Positions 20,845 to 31,629 of a DNA stretch of 64,000 nucleotides are shown piece by piece. Under the pieces are notes generated by a model. That model was not told the origin of the DNA. It did not search any database and worked only from the letters and a program-made list of their open reading frames with translations. This stretch comes from Stentor coeruleus (lineage: Eukaryota > Ciliophora > Heterotrichea > Heterotrichida > Stentoridae), in NCBI GenBank assembly GCA_001970955.1, contig MPUH01000264.1, positions 1-64,000 on the forward strand. Direction: 5' to 3'. A program made the position numbers and the translations under genes. The first letter of the stretch is position 1, and every line of letters starts with the position of its first letter.

Positions 20845-21252
20845 ATGGCAACTATTGGAAAAGGAAAAGGAACAAGAGGAAAGGCAGCTAATGCTACAAA
20901 GACTTCAAGATCACAAAAAGCAGGACTTCAATTCCCAGTTGGTAGAATTTCTCGTTTCATGAAACAAGGAAAGTACGCTGAAAGAATTGGTGCTGGTGCC
21001 CCTGTTTATCTTGCCGCAGTATTAGAATACCTCGCTGCTGAAGTTCTTGAACTTGCAGGAAATGCTGCTAAGGATTATAAGAAAACTAGAATTGTCCCAA
21101 GACATATTCAACTTGCTATAAGAAACGATGAGGAACTTAACAAACTTATGGCAAACACCACAATTGCTAACGGAGGTGTAACACCGTTTATTCATAGCGC
21201 TTTATTACCTGAAGGAGTTAAAGAAAAAGACGGAGAAGCCCAAGATATCTAA
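20845..21252 (+). CDS. Histone H2A
   Basis: 135 residues. Core nucleosomal histone with the family stretches [40 protein letters not shown] and NDEELNKLM. The tail after the fold is short and lacks both the SQ-E/D motif of H2A.X and the macro domain of macroH2A; the acidic-patch region looks canonical. The N-terminal tail is Gly/Lys-rich, as in other ciliate H2As. No H2B partner is found next to it in this window. Confidence 0.97.
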   Translation: MATIGKGKGTRGKAANATKTSRSQKAGLQFPVGRISRFMKQGKYAERIGAGAPVYLAAVLEYLAAEVLELAGNAAKDYKKTRIVPRHIQLAIRNDEELNKLMANTTIANGGVTPFIHSALLPEGVKEKDGEAQDI

Positions 21253-21541
21253 TATTTAATTGAGGTGCTAACTTTTTTTATATTTTTTTTTATGTATGTA
21301 TTTGTATATGATAAAAAGAGGATGGTTTTGATTTTTGTTATGCTTTTTATAGTGAAATAAAAGGTTTAAGATCTTTTTGATATAGATTTGAAGGTAATTT
21401 TTTTTTATAAGGATTATTGGGTGTATTTGATATATTGGATATATAGAATTGTCATTATATGTGTATATTAAGAACACTTGTGTTTAAGGTATTATTAGAT
21501 TGAGGCTTTTCTCCATATATGGTGTTGAATATAAATATTTT

Positions 21542-21856
21542 ATGGCTGGAATCACAGGGCTAAGGTTCCAAAACTCTGTTCATAGGTTTGATCGGTCTAC
21601 TACACCTTATCCGATGATATCCTATGATACTAAATACAAGGTATCAATATTTCCCAGAAAGTATTATTCATCGTTTAAGCAAGTACCATCACAATTTAAA
21701 ACTAGACTTTATCAAGAAGTCATTCCACAACGGATACTTTCTCATAAACGTCCAGCTACTATAATTTCAATGTCCAACTACCATGAATTTGAACAATTGA
21801 AATCTTTAGGTAGTAGATGTTTTGGTTGCAAAAAAATTCAATGCATTTGTCTTTGA
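21542..21856 (+). CDS. Small orphan protein with C-terminal cysteines
   Basis: 104 residues from the first ATG. Not recognised. It is basic and Tyr/Ser-rich, with no membrane segment or signal peptide, and ends in a cysteine cluster (CFGCKKIQCICL) that could bind a metal. It ends in TGA, with an in-frame TAA five codons downstream. Codon use looks like a real gene, but without a family match it could be a chance ORF. Confidence 0.5.
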   Translation: MAGITGLRFQNSVHRFDRSTTPYPMISYDTKYKVSIFPRKYYSSFKQVPSQFKTRLYQEVIPQRILSHKRPATIISMSNYHEFEQLKSLGSRCFGCKKIQCICL

Positions 21857-22426
21857 TTACTAAATAGATAATTAAATTAAACATTTAAAGAAATATTATA
21901 TGATATTAGTAGTTTATCTGAAAATCATGTATGAGATTAATATTTTTCATAGGCTGGTGTGTGGAAGATAGAAGTGATTTTTATGATAAAAAAAATTGGG
22001 TAGATTTTTTATAGTAGATTTGTATATTAAAAAAATTGATATTGGATTGTATGCAAATTGTGGTAACTTATTTTTTATTATAGTATAAATTATATGATAT
22101 AAGTTAATAATAAAATAACTCATAAGTTTAGAAATCACTTTTTATAAGTAATTTGTATACAAATATCATAAACCACACTATCTAAAATTATATCTATTAT
22201 TCTAACACCCTAACATATTAAAATCCCACTAAAATACATAAACTCTTTTATCAAAATATCATAAACTAACATAAAAAATTCTAAAATCCTAATCAATCCA
22301 TAAAAAGCACAATCATCTTATAATACCTCTAATATCCATATAAAAGACTCTTTCCCTAAAATGCAGCACCTATAAAATAATCCCGCTTTTTGACTTCATA
22401 TTCCTATCTTACTTAATAACATTTAA
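21857..22426. other. Intergenic, no gene seen
   Basis: AT-rich. Contains one copy of the word ccctaaca near 22208, but no telomeric array. No gene recognised. Confidence 0.55.
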
Positions 22427-23854
22427 ATGCTGTGGCCAGATTCCCATACCTTCCCAAACCGAAGTAATCCTTACACAGGTGACCTAATGTCCTTATCTAC
22501 AATAACCCCTAAAGATGCTCCTCCAAAGAATAAAAATTTCAAACAGCGTCAAATGGGATCATTACAAACACAAGACATAATAGGAGCTCAACCTTTATTA
22601 AAAGGATATCAATATTTAAACAAACCTGAATATATAAATCAAACCCAAGATATAGAAAAAGCATATCCTAAACAGTTACATCAAAAACTAAGAAAGCCAA
22701 ATTTAAGCTTAGAAATTACTGATATTGAAGGAACTAAGCCTAAACACTTTGAATTTACAACAAACAGAACAACAAATCCTTTAAACCCAGTATACAAACT
22801 CCCATCTTATGAGATCCAGGCTTCAACTCCTCCTAAATTCATTCGAGATGCTATATTTTCTGATGATATCGAAGGGTCTAAGCCTAAGAAATCTAATAAA
22901 TGGCAAAGTAAAGATAACATATCAATAAAAGATATAGATGGGGCAAGGGCGAAACCACAACGCCAAATGACAAAACCTGATTTCATGGACCCAAAAGATA
23001 TAATCTCTAAAGGGTTTGTATCAAAAAGGTCAACAAATCCACTTGAACCTGAATACCCAGCTCGAGATGAACAAGGAAACATAATAAAAATAGGGTTTAT
23101 CGAAGGATCTAAATCAAAAAATATAATAAAAACAACAGTTCCTGGTCATAGGAGGAATTTAGATTGTGAAGATATTGAAGGATCTAAGCCTAATACAGTA
23201 GGACAAGGTCAGTTTCTAAATAAAAACCGTAATTATAAGAAAAAACTTGTTGATATTAGCGACATAGAAGGAACTGCTGCAAGTTCATATAAAAAAGGTA
23301 TACAAACTAAAAGGTTCACAAATCCACTTGAGCCGAAATATGCATGGACTACTGAAGACCCTGATGAAAAAACTGTGAAATATAAAGAAAATGATAAGGA
23401 AAATAGTATTCCTAAAGACCAAGAAAAAAACAACAAGCTTTTTTGGGGAGTTACACCTAATAGCTCAAGAAATTGTAGCTTGCCACCTTCACGGCCTTCA
23501 ACTTCAAGACCTGATACTTGTAAAAATGCTCATAATACAAGTTTTCAAAGAAATACTTATAAGTTTTATGATGAACCTTTGACTAATATTGAAATTCAAG
23601 AAGAATTTAATAGAAATACAGAGAAGTTTTTTGCTAACCCCCATGTGAAACTTAATGATAAGTTTCTTAGTGTAACTAATCCTCATACAATATATAGAAG
23701 TAAAAAAGATATACCAATTGTCAACTCAGTACAGTTCACTCAGAATTTAAGGAATTTCTGTGGGGTTAGTTCTAAAAGTTGTAGTAGACCAAGTTCATCA
23801 AATAGCTACTATCGTTTTTCTTTATCAAGATCTGAAATAGGTAATCCGACTTAA
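22427..23854 (+). CDS. DIEG-repeat protein, probably ciliary or microtubule-associated
   Basis: 475 residues with a degenerate internal repeat. The motif D-I-E/D-G-(S/T/A)-K/R-(P/A)-K recurs about eight times (DIEGTKPKHF, DIEGSKPKK, DIDGARAKPQ, DIEGSKPNTV, DIEGTAASS), and it alternates with TNPLxPxY elements (TTNPLNPVY, STNPLEPEY, FTNPLEPKY). Otherwise low complexity, rich in Asn, Lys, Pro and Ser; no membrane segment. Short repeats of this kind occur in axonemal and microtubule-lattice proteins of ciliates and other alveolates, which suggests a lattice-binding role, but that is inference and I cannot name the family. Single exon, stop TAA. Confidence 0.7.
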   Translation: MLWPDSHTFPNRSNPYTGDLMSLSTITPKDAPPKNKNFKQRQMGSLQTQDIIGAQPLLKGYQYLNKPEYINQTQDIEKAYPKQLHQKLRKPNLSLEITDIEGTKPKHFEFTTNRTTNPLNPVYKLPSYEIQASTPPKFIRDAIFSDDIEGSKPKKSNKWQSKDNISIKDIDGARAKPQRQMTKPDFMDPKDIISKGFVSKRSTNPLEPEYPARDEQGNIIKIGFIEGSKSKNIIKTTVPGHRRNLDCEDIEGSKPNTVGQGQFLNKNRNYKKKLVDISDIEGTAASSYKKGIQTKRFTNPLEPKYAWTTEDPDEKTVKYKENDKENSIPKDQEKNNKLFWGVTPNSSRNCSLPPSRPSTSRPDTCKNAHNTSFQRNTYKFYDEPLTNIEIQEEFNRNTEKFFANPHVKLNDKFLSVTNPHTIYRSKKDIPIVNSVQFTQNLRNFCGVSSKSCSRPSSSNSYYRFSLSRSEIGNPT

Positions 23855-23895
23855 TAATAACTTAATCATGTAGGAATAAAACTAAAATCAAACGT

Positions 23896-24408
23896 TTATC
23901 TACTACTATTATAAGCTGCCTTACCATGATCAAATGGCAAATACTTATGCTTAATCATGTGTGCGATCTGTCTTCTCATTGTAACGACAAACAATATAAT
24001 AAAGTACATAACAAGCACAGGCCAGAACACAGGGAAATCAAGCGCTTTAATGAAAGTGCAAAAATAAGCAAAAAGTGTAGCTAAAAATGCGACCTTCCAA
24101 AATTTAAACTCACCAAGTTTCCTTAATAAAGGCTTGAATTCATCCTTTTCTCTCATAGGTAAAACAGGTTCATCACTATCTTCATCTTCAAGATCAGCCT
24201 TTAAAGGTGTTAAGAATCTCAAAAACAAATTGAGTAAGAATATTGACAAAGCATATGTAACAACATAGAATCCTTTAATGGTAAAAATCCTAATAAAATA
24301 CCAAAACAGTAGGATTCCTAGTGTGACCCATCTTGCTTTGATGTAAACTATAGTTTTATCAGAGTAAGATTGGTAAATTCGCCAGAGAGTATAAGAAAAA
24401 TTTGCCAT
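23896..24408 (-). CDS. RER1: RER1, Golgi-to-ER retrieval receptor
   Basis: 170 residues. RER1 returns escaped ER membrane proteins from the cis-Golgi to the ER in COPI vesicles. The match runs throughout: YQSYSDKTIVYIKARW at the N-terminus, GFYVVTYALSIFLLNLFLRF, the DEFKPLLRKLGEFKFWK core, and the near-invariant FWPVLVMYFIILFVVTMRRQ with IKHKYLPF after it. Four membrane segments are visible. Start at the ATG before ANFSYTLW; the reading frame upstream begins with TTG. Convergent with the DIEG-repeat gene, 41 bases apart. Confidence 0.95.
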   Translation of the reverse strand: MANFSYTLWRIYQSYSDKTIVYIKARWVTLGILLFWYFIRIFTIKGFYVVTYALSIFLLNLFLRFLTPLKADLEDEDSDEPVLPMREKDEFKPLLRKLGEFKFWKVAFLATLFAYFCTFIKALDFPVFWPVLVMYFIILFVVTMRRQIAHMIKHKYLPFDHGKAAYNSSR

Positions 24409-24838
24409 TTTATATAGGATAGTCAAGATTGAAATAGTTTTTTGGGTTTGATATGTGGAAATGTGGTATGGGATTTAAAGTTTAGGAAATGAAGATTATG
24501 GCGGATTGAGAAGGTTTTGAAGATTGTGAAGCCTATTTTTATATTGGGAAATTATGTTTGGGTTATAATGATGTGAGGAAATTTGTGAAGGGTTTTTAGG
24601 TTTTGTAGGAGATTGGAGATATGATTGGAAATAGAAATTTTGAATACTTTTTTTATTGGATTTTTATTAATATGGTTTGTGTATTAAGGCTAGATAGATT
24701 AATGATTTTTGTGATAAAGTATATTCTTTAAAATTAACAAAAATAATTGCATTATCTAAGCATAATATTCCAATTTTCCTTTGTAACTTTTAAAAATAGT
24801 CCATATAAAAATTGTTGCTTTTTTTGATTAGATTATAT
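24409..24838. other. Divergent intergenic region, no gene seen
   Basis: About 430 AT-rich bases between the divergent RER1 and TBC genes; must contain both promoters. No specific element recognised. Confidence 0.55.
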
Positions 24839-26659
24839 ATGGCCGACTCTAATCCAGATGACAATGAATGTTCTTTATGCACTACCCAATGCTCAAATAA
24901 TTCAATTTGTGAAAACTGTAAAAGCCATGTTTGTCAAAATTGTTTAGTTATATGCAAAACTTCCTTCTCACAAGTTCTAAATAGAGATGATTTCAATGTT
25001 TGCACTATATGTTCATCTTATATAACAACTCTTGAAGACTACATCATAAAAGAGCATATTGGCTGGTGTCAATTAACTCCTAGAGGATCAAAATGGTTTA
25101 GATTATCAGGTTGTGAGAAATGGGCTAACAATCAGAAATTAAATATTTCTCATTATGATTTAGGTTCTTTAAACCTAGAAGACAGTGATATTATATATAA
25201 AGATGTAGAAACTGGAAGGACTGATCCTTCAATTTTTAGTTGGGAAGTTAAAGAAACATTATATAGAGTAATTACCCCTAGTTTTATACAAGATATTAAA
25301 AAAGTCCTTGCCGCTTATTGTATTAGAAATACTAAAGTTGGATATTGTCAAGGGATGAATATTGTTACTGTTTGGCTTCTTTTATTTTTTGATCATAACA
25401 CAGCTTTTCTAATGCTTTGCTTCCTAGTAGAAAAACTTCTTTTACCTGATTTCTATAATGGAAGTAAACATGGGAATTCTCTTAATGGGTTTTATGTAGA
25501 ATCAACTGTTATTGCAGGGATTTTAGAGTTTGTTATACCAGAAGTTAAAAACTGTAACATGCCAACTGGGGAATTCTCAGATTTTTTCTCGTTACAGCAT
25601 TTAATGCAATTGTTTGTAAATACCGTCGATATGGAAAGTTCAGTGTTTTTATGGGAAAAAATATGTGAAGATGGATCGATTTCACTGATTAGAGGAATTG
25701 TAAGTTTAGTATTGATTTCAGAAAAAGCTGTGAATAAAGGTATGCACCCAATACTGATTTTAAAAATTTTAAATGAGAATAGGATAGCGCCACAGTTGAA
25801 AGAAACTTATGCTAAAGTTGTACCTGAAATTACAGATTCAAGAGTAGCAAGGCTTAGACAACTTGCGAAAGATCTTAGGGCCAAGCAATGGATGCAGTGT
25901 GAAGCTTTAGTTGTAAATAAACTAGAAAATATATCGAATTTCAGCAAAGAGGAAATTGAAGAACTGCAAATTCGTTTTAATAAATTATTAAAGGATCTTA
26001 GGTCAGGAAGATCAAACGAAAAAATATCCCGCCGACGACCAACAGTCCAGCTCCCTAAACACTTGCTAAACAAAATGGAAGATTATCAAGGCTCAATGGC
26101 AATCGGTATATCAAAAGATGAATTTTTAAAAATCTTATCTGAAATATCCCCAAGTCTAGCCCAGCGTGGAGAAGAAATTTTCATAAAATTTGATGAAGAT
26201 GCTTCAGGCTATCTAGACTTTAGAGAATTAACCATTGCCATGTCTGTTCTTAGCAAAGGGACATTCGAAGATAAACTTAGGATTTTTTTTGATGCTTATG
26301 ATACTGAGCATTGTGGATATTTAGGAACAGCAGAATTAAATACTTTAATTGAACAAATACTACTTCCACTTAGTGATTCTATACAAAACAATCCTGAATC
26401 TGAAGAGTTACGTAAAAATATTATAAATGTGCATTTGAAAATGTCACAACTTTGTGAAGAGTCTTCAGGGAAGGTATTTTTTAATGACTTTGTTACTGGG
26501 ATCAAGTCTGATATGCTTTTGTATAGTGTTATTGGGGATTATATAGGAAATGATAGGCCACAAGTTTCTAGGGTTTTTAACGCGATGAATTTGGGGACTT
26601 TTACTGAGCAGGATTTTGATGAGCATGATGGCAGATGTAAGATGTGCACATTGCTTTAG
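24839..26659 (+). CDS. TBC-domain RabGAP with zinc cluster, EF-hands and CaaX-like tail
   Basis: 606 residues. An N-terminal cysteine cluster (~residues 10-75; CSLC, CENCKSHVCQNC, CTIC) resembles a FYVE-like or rabphilin-type zinc fold. The TBC domain follows (~75-350), recognised from VGYCQGMNIVTVWLL and VLAAYCIRNTKV; a candidate arginine finger sits in KDVETGRTDP and the Gln finger in GYCQG. At least two EF-hands come later (DEDASGYLDFRE; a second in DTEHCGYLGTAE). TBC-plus-EF-hand order recalls TBC1D8/9. TBC proteins switch Rab GTPases off. The protein ends CKMCTLL, whose last four residues fit a CaaX box with terminal Leu (geranylgeranyl type). Start at ATG 24839. Confidence 0.87.
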   Translation: MADSNPDDNECSLCTTQCSNNSICENCKSHVCQNCLVICKTSFSQVLNRDDFNVCTICSSYITTLEDYIIKEHIGWCQLTPRGSKWFRLSGCEKWANNQKLNISHYDLGSLNLEDSDIIYKDVETGRTDPSIFSWEVKETLYRVITPSFIQDIKKVLAAYCIRNTKVGYCQGMNIVTVWLLLFFDHNTAFLMLCFLVEKLLLPDFYNGSKHGNSLNGFYVESTVIAGILEFVIPEVKNCNMPTGEFSDFFSLQHLMQLFVNTVDMESSVFLWEKICEDGSISLIRGIVSLVLISEKAVNKGMHPILILKILNENRIAPQLKETYAKVVPEITDSRVARLRQLAKDLRAKQWMQCEALVVNKLENISNFSKEEIEELQIRFNKLLKDLRSGRSNEKISRRRPTVQLPKHLLNKMEDYQGSMAIGISKDEFLKILSEISPSLAQRGEEIFIKFDEDASGYLDFRELTIAMSVLSKGTFEDKLRIFFDAYDTEHCGYLGTAELNTLIEQILLPLSDSIQNNPESEELRKNIINVHLKMSQLCEESSGKVFFNDFVTGIKSDMLLYSVIGDYIGNDRPQVSRVFNAMNLGTFTEQDFDEHDGRCKMCTLL

Positions 26660-26952
26660 GATTTTGATAAATTTAATTGAAATAAATGTTCTTTTTTAAA
26701 TTAACATGTTTTTTATATGAGTATTTCCATAAAAAAACCTATACTTATTTTATCACTACTAAAATCTAATAAAAACTTCCTCATAAAATCAAACCTTTTA
26801 ACCAAAATATCAAAAATCAATAAATAATCTATACCCCAAAAAATCATATTTCCAACCACCATCATCTTCCCAAAATCCATAAAAATTCATCTCTAATTCT
26901 AAAACCCACCTTGAAATCTTCTCGCACATTCAACAAATAGACAATTATAAAA

Positions 26953-29052
26953 ATGTCAAGAAATGAGAATATCAATGTCTCTCTAAGGTACAGACCTTTG
27001 AATTCAACAGAGCTCGATGACAATGAAACCTGTATCTGGTCAATAACAAAAAACACTGCAACTCTAAAACCTGAGTGGAACCAATACCTAATCGATTGTA
27101 AAAAACTAACCGGGCAGGCACGAAGTTATAGTTATAGTAACCTATAAACAGATTATTGTTTTACATCAAGTGATTCAAATCTTCTAATCTATAACACAGT
27201 AGCCCGTCCAATAATCTACGCATCTTTAGAAGGTTATAATGGGACAATTTTTGCATATGGTCAAACAGGTAGTGGTAAAACATATACAATGATGGGTAGT
27301 GAAAGCTCACAAGAACCTCCAACACCTAGAAAACGTGAAATGCACTCAGTCTCCCCATCAAGAAAAATCTTTCGTGAAAGTTTGACTATGCAGAAAATTG
27401 AACTACCTAGAGAAAAAGGTATTATAATATTTGCACTTGAGGATCTTTTTTCATCGATTTCTAACAAATTCGAAAGGACTTATTATTTAACTTGTAGCTA
27501 TTTAGAAATATACAATGAACAAGTTTATGATCTTTTAGCTGAAAATCTTCATGTTAAAGCTGAGGTTTTAACTGTAAATGAAGATGCTGATGGTTTTTTT
27601 GTTTCTGATTTAAGTGAACATGCTGTGAATAGTATTGAAGAAGTTTTTGAATGGATTAAAAAAGGGGAAAGTAATAGGAAATATGCTGCTACAGCTATGA
27701 ATCATCATAGTTCTAGGTCACATACAATTTTTAGAATTAATGTTACAAGTATTAGAGTACTTCCTGATACTGAAGATGGAAGTGTGACTACTGAGAGTGT
27801 TTTGAATTTTGTAGACTTGGCTGGATCGGAGAGGGTTTGTAATTTGATTGATACGGCTGATACTAAACATAGGTCTGCGCAGAAAACTGAAGCTTTGTTG
27901 AATGAGGGGAAACATATTAATACTAGTCTTTTTTACTTGTGTCAGGTTATTAATAAACTTTCAGAGAAGTCTACATCGAAAAATGATGTGCATGTCCCTT
28001 ATAGGAATTCGAATTTGACGAAAATACTTAGCAGTTCACTTGGAGGGAATTCCCTTACATGTATTATATGTACGGCAACTGCAACTTTAAGCCAGTTTGA
28101 GATGACTTTGAGCACTTTGCGTTTTGGTGGGGTTGCGAGGAGTATAACAAATACTGTTGAAGCAAATATAAAAAGCAATAAAAACTCTGAACTACTTAAA
28201 AGTTATCAAAAAGACCTTGATGCATTACGTAAAGAGCTTGAAGATGCCCAACAAGGTGGTATAGAAATTGCTGAGTCTAGTCTTCAAATGAGAAAACAAC
28301 TAGAAGACAGAATCAATAGATTAAACAGCATGCTTATATTAGAACCATCAACTGAAGAAGAGAAAAAAAACCCAACAACTATAAATGAAATATGGAAAAG
28401 CCCTCCAGGGTATTTACGAATAGATAAACGGTTAATAAAAAATGAAGATTCCTCAAGGATTTGGGCAAACAATTTAGAATTCGAAGAAAAAGGTGCAGTA
28501 GTTTTTGAAAGAATGAAAGCTATGAGTATCGAACTTAAATCCAAAAATAGAGAAATTCGTGATTTAACTGAAGCAAAAAGTTTACTCCAAGACTCAAAAG
28601 TTAATGTAAAAAATATATAGCTAAAAAACGAACTTAGAAAAGCTTTAGAACACTGCAAAGCTCAGTCTGAAATTAAAAAACAAGCTAAGGAAAAATATAA
28701 AAAAATCCATATGGAAAATAAAATCCTCATTGAAAAAATTAAAATTTTAGAACTTGAGAATACAAAAACTCTTGATATTACTAAAATAAAACAACTTGAG
28801 AACTTTTATTATAAAGCTTTAGATAAAACTAAAGATATAAAATTTATACAAAAAGTTAATCAAGGTATGTTAGAAAATAAATATCAAAGCAAAACTGAAG
28901 AGCTATGGAAAGTACTTGAGATACCTATGCAGAATTTTGTTATGGATACGGATTCTGAAGATTCTGAATTAGAGTTTGAGAGTTCGTTTTATAAGAGTAA
29001 GAGGATTAATGAGATGTCTGTGGATCTTAATGAAAGTTCAAGATTAAAATGA
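26953..29052 (+). CDS. N-terminal-motor kinesin
   Basis: 689 residues after splicing out two 15-nt introns (27137-27151 and 28606-28620). The motor has VSLRYRPLNS-type beta1, the P-loop GQTGSGKT near residue 100, switch I NHHSSRSHT, switch II DLAGSERV and the microtubule-binding HVPYRNSNLTKIL. An insert of ~40 residues rich in Ser and Pro follows the P-loop. A neck and coiled coil with long Lys/Glu stretches make up the rest. Overall layout is closest to kinesin-7/CENP-E-like plus-end motors, but subfamily is uncertain. The C-terminus is acidic and serine-rich. The stop is TGA with an in-frame TAG three codons later. Confidence 0.9.
27137..27151 (+). other. 15-nt intron 1 of kinesin gene
   Basis: gtaacctataaacag, CAG acceptor. 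Removal joins SYSYN to YCFTSSDSNLLIYN and restores the motor domain up to the P-loop. Confidence 0.9.
28606..28620 (+). other. 15-nt intron 2 of kinesin gene
   Basis: gtaaaaaatatatag, in-frame TAG at end; downstream coiled coil continues in frame. Confidence 0.88.
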
Positions 29053-29250
29053 ATAGATTAGGTAAGTAATATTAAAAATTATGTGAGAATTTTATAAAGT
29101 TTGTGAGGTTTGGAGGTTGATAGAGTGTAGATAAAATAAATAAAGGATTTAATTTTAGATAAGTATGCTATTAATAATAAATTTAAGGGTTTATAGAAAA
29201 TTTTATAACTAGGCTGATATTAACATAAAACTTCTTAATTATATAAATAA

Positions 29251-30285
29251 ATGGGAGAAAGTATATCAGAAAAAGAAGACTTATCATATTTTTCTTCCAC
29301 ATGCAATATAATCTATATTTCTTGGATTGTTATTGAAAGAATATCAAGGCAAAATTCGCGATATATTACCCTTTTTGATAAATTATTAGATTCAAAAAAT
29401 TTACTTTTCCTCAAATGCAATTTGATCAATGGTAAAATTATATCATTATCAAAATTAGAAAATCCTCATTACCTAACAGATTTTTTTTTTCAAGTATTCA
29501 ATACAATTTATGAATATTTTCCTATAAAGTGGATATATTTACTATATATACTATATTGTATTTATATAGTATATCCTATTTTTTGTAAAAGATTTGCATT
29601 ATTTCTCTCAACAGAAATTACTTTTTGCATTTATATTAAACGATATTTAGTGATTTTTGTAATACTTACCAATAGAGAAGATACTATTTTTATTGTTTTA
29701 ACAGTTTTAGATCTGGCCTTAGGCTATGCATTAACTTTTCATTACTATGATAAGATTGGGTCACTTTTAGATGCTTTGTGTTCATTTCTTGGTTTATATT
29801 TCATTTTGTGTTTGTTTAATTTTGAAGATGATGCGGATTTTTATAAAGTTTTATCCCAGATTTTTGCGTTTATTTTTATTCATATCACAAACAATGCTAT
29901 GATTATTGCCGCTACCTATATGATTTACTGGGAAAGCTGCAGAGTTTATGAGAAAAAACTAAATGCAAAAAGTTTTCCAAGAGAATATTTGAAACAGAAT
30001 GTATATATTTATTGGAAAAAATGTGCTTGGGTTATTATTGCTGTAGTTTTATCTGTTGGTATAAGATTTATGTTTTTAAGTATTCATGATTACTACGAGT
30101 ATTTCGCTTTTTTACTTTTTATATTTCATATAAGTGTGATTTGTGCTGTTTCGATGCTTGAAATGGAAAATAAAGGATTTGGTATTACTTTTTTAAATTG
30201 GGTTTGTGTTCTTTTGGGTTTTTACTTCTATTCATGGGTTTATGATAGAATTAAATTATTAGGTAGTTTAAATAGTTTATTTTAA
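29251..30285 (+). CDS. Orphan multi-pass membrane protein A (tandem pair)
   Basis: 344 residues with about eight hydrophobic helices and no signal peptide. Not recognised as a known transporter or channel. The next gene (30466-31398) is a diverged paralogue. Shared features are (N/F)xYEYxPxxWIYL near the first third, a YMIYxE turn followed by a basic loop and (K/R)xAWV in the middle, and CxVSMLxMExxxxG...LLGFYxxxWVY near the end. Aromatic and Ile content is high. Probably a lineage-specific membrane family that duplicated locally; function unknown. Confidence 0.72.
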   Translation: MGESISEKEDLSYFSSTCNIIYISWIVIERISRQNSRYITLFDKLLDSKNLLFLKCNLINGKIISLSKLENPHYLTDFFFQVFNTIYEYFPIKWIYLLYILYCIYIVYPIFCKRFALFLSTEITFCIYIKRYLVIFVILTNREDTIFIVLTVLDLALGYALTFHYYDKIGSLLDALCSFLGLYFILCLFNFEDDADFYKVLSQIFAFIFIHITNNAMIIAATYMIYWESCRVYEKKLNAKSFPREYLKQNVYIYWKKCAWVIIAVVLSVGIRFMFLSIHDYYEYFAFLLFIFHISVICAVSMLEMENKGFGITFLNWVCVLLGFYFYSWVYDRIKLLGSLNSLF

Positions 30286-30465
30286 TGATGAGAATTAGTC
30301 CAATTTATACCACTTAGGATTAGTATTATTTTAATTAGTGTAATTATATACAACTTACTTTTGATAAATAATAAATCAGTAAAATCTTAAACTCAATCAA
30401 ATAGCAAAAGAACAATAAATAACTTTAGTCCAAACCATTAAATATGTATTGAGTTTTATATAAAA

Positions 30466-31398
30466 ATGATCGCAGATTACATGTACTTAGCACTTTTCAT
30501 TGTCCCTAACAGTGCTTTTACCTCAAATTTCGTACAAAGATTTATTTCACATAGAAAAGGAGTAATATTTGGTTTTGGATTCAATATTATCAAAATACTT
30601 TCAATCTTAAAGAAAATTTCAAAGAAAGGAATGGATTCTTACCTGTTTCCTGGAGTACATATTTATAAAGCATTGCAAAATTTTTATGAATACTCCCCTT
30701 TATGGTGGATATACTTAATATACAGCTTCTTTGTATTATGTAAGATTTTTCATGAAAGATCCCTAAACTCATTATCGATTTTTTTAGCTTGTCTTCTGGG
30801 TATTCAAATTGCTTTATTGTTTTTTATAATAAGTATCATCGATGAAAGCTTAGTTTGTCTTATTCTTACAATACTTGAAGTTCTTTTATGTCTTGGATGG
30901 ATTAATTATAAATACCCTGGATTTTACTTATCATTTTCAGATTCCTGTGTTTTAATTGCTGTAGGATATGGAACTTATACTTTTTTTAAAACAATTGAAG
31001 ATGAGATATTTTGTGTTATGCTTTCTTATGCTATAGGGATAGCTTCAGTGTTTGTTTTGTGTTTTGGATTGACTATTGGAACTAGTTATATGATTTATTT
31101 AGAAAATTTGGTTATTTTAAAGAAAAAATATGTTAGAAACTATTATAGAAAATTAGCTTGGGTTACTTGTGCTTTAGTTATAAGTTTTTCAGAGGTATGG
31201 ATTTTATGTTATGTGTTTAATTGTTGTGGAATTGCTAATAAATTAGCTTTTGTGCTTCAGATGGCTATTTTTAGTGCTGTTTGTATGCTTCATATGGAAA
31301 AAGGTGAAGTGGGGGATATTTTAGTGAATATTTTGAGTTGCCTTTTAGGCTATTTTTCTTTTGAGTGGATTTTTAAAGTGATAAGTAGCATAAATTAA
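30466..31398 (+). CDS. Orphan multi-pass membrane protein B (paralogue of A)
   Basis: 310 residues, about eight membrane helices. Paralogue of 29251-30285: YEYSPLWWIYLIYS corresponds to YEYFPIKWIYLLYI, YMIYLENL to YMIYWESC, KLAWVTCALVIS to KCAWVIIAVVLS, and CMLHMEKGEVGDILVNILS...CLLGYFSFEWIF to the same region of A. Identity is low, so the duplication is old or evolving fast. The shorter central cytosolic loop is the main difference. No known family recognised. Confidence 0.7.
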   Translation: MIADYMYLALFIVPNSAFTSNFVQRFISHRKGVIFGFGFNIIKILSILKKISKKGMDSYLFPGVHIYKALQNFYEYSPLWWIYLIYSFFVLCKIFHERSLNSLSIFLACLLGIQIALLFFIISIIDESLVCLILTILEVLLCLGWINYKYPGFYLSFSDSCVLIAVGYGTYTFFKTIEDEIFCVMLSYAIGIASVFVLCFGLTIGTSYMIYLENLVILKKKYVRNYYRKLAWVTCALVISFSEVWILCYVFNCCGIANKLAFVLQMAIFSAVCMLHMEKGEVGDILVNILSCLLGYFSFEWIFKVISSIN

Positions 31399-31629
31399 TT
31401 TATGAGTTGGCATTGATAGACTTTATTGTAAAATATATGCTAAATGGATGTGAATACAAAATGATTATATTAGAAAATAATTTTGGTAAGAATTTTTGTT
31501 AAGCCATTTTTTATTATCAAAAAAATTATACAATTGTTCATCAAGGAAATTTTATACTTTTACGCTTCCTACTCTTGGAGGAATTTCAAAAAATTGATTA
31601 CCTATAATTATTTATCATAAAATATAAAT

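Noticed and set aside
22200-22220. Telomere-like word ccctaaca (also near 37329)
   Set aside because: Single copies, not arrays, in AT-rich intergenic DNA; not a chromosome end.
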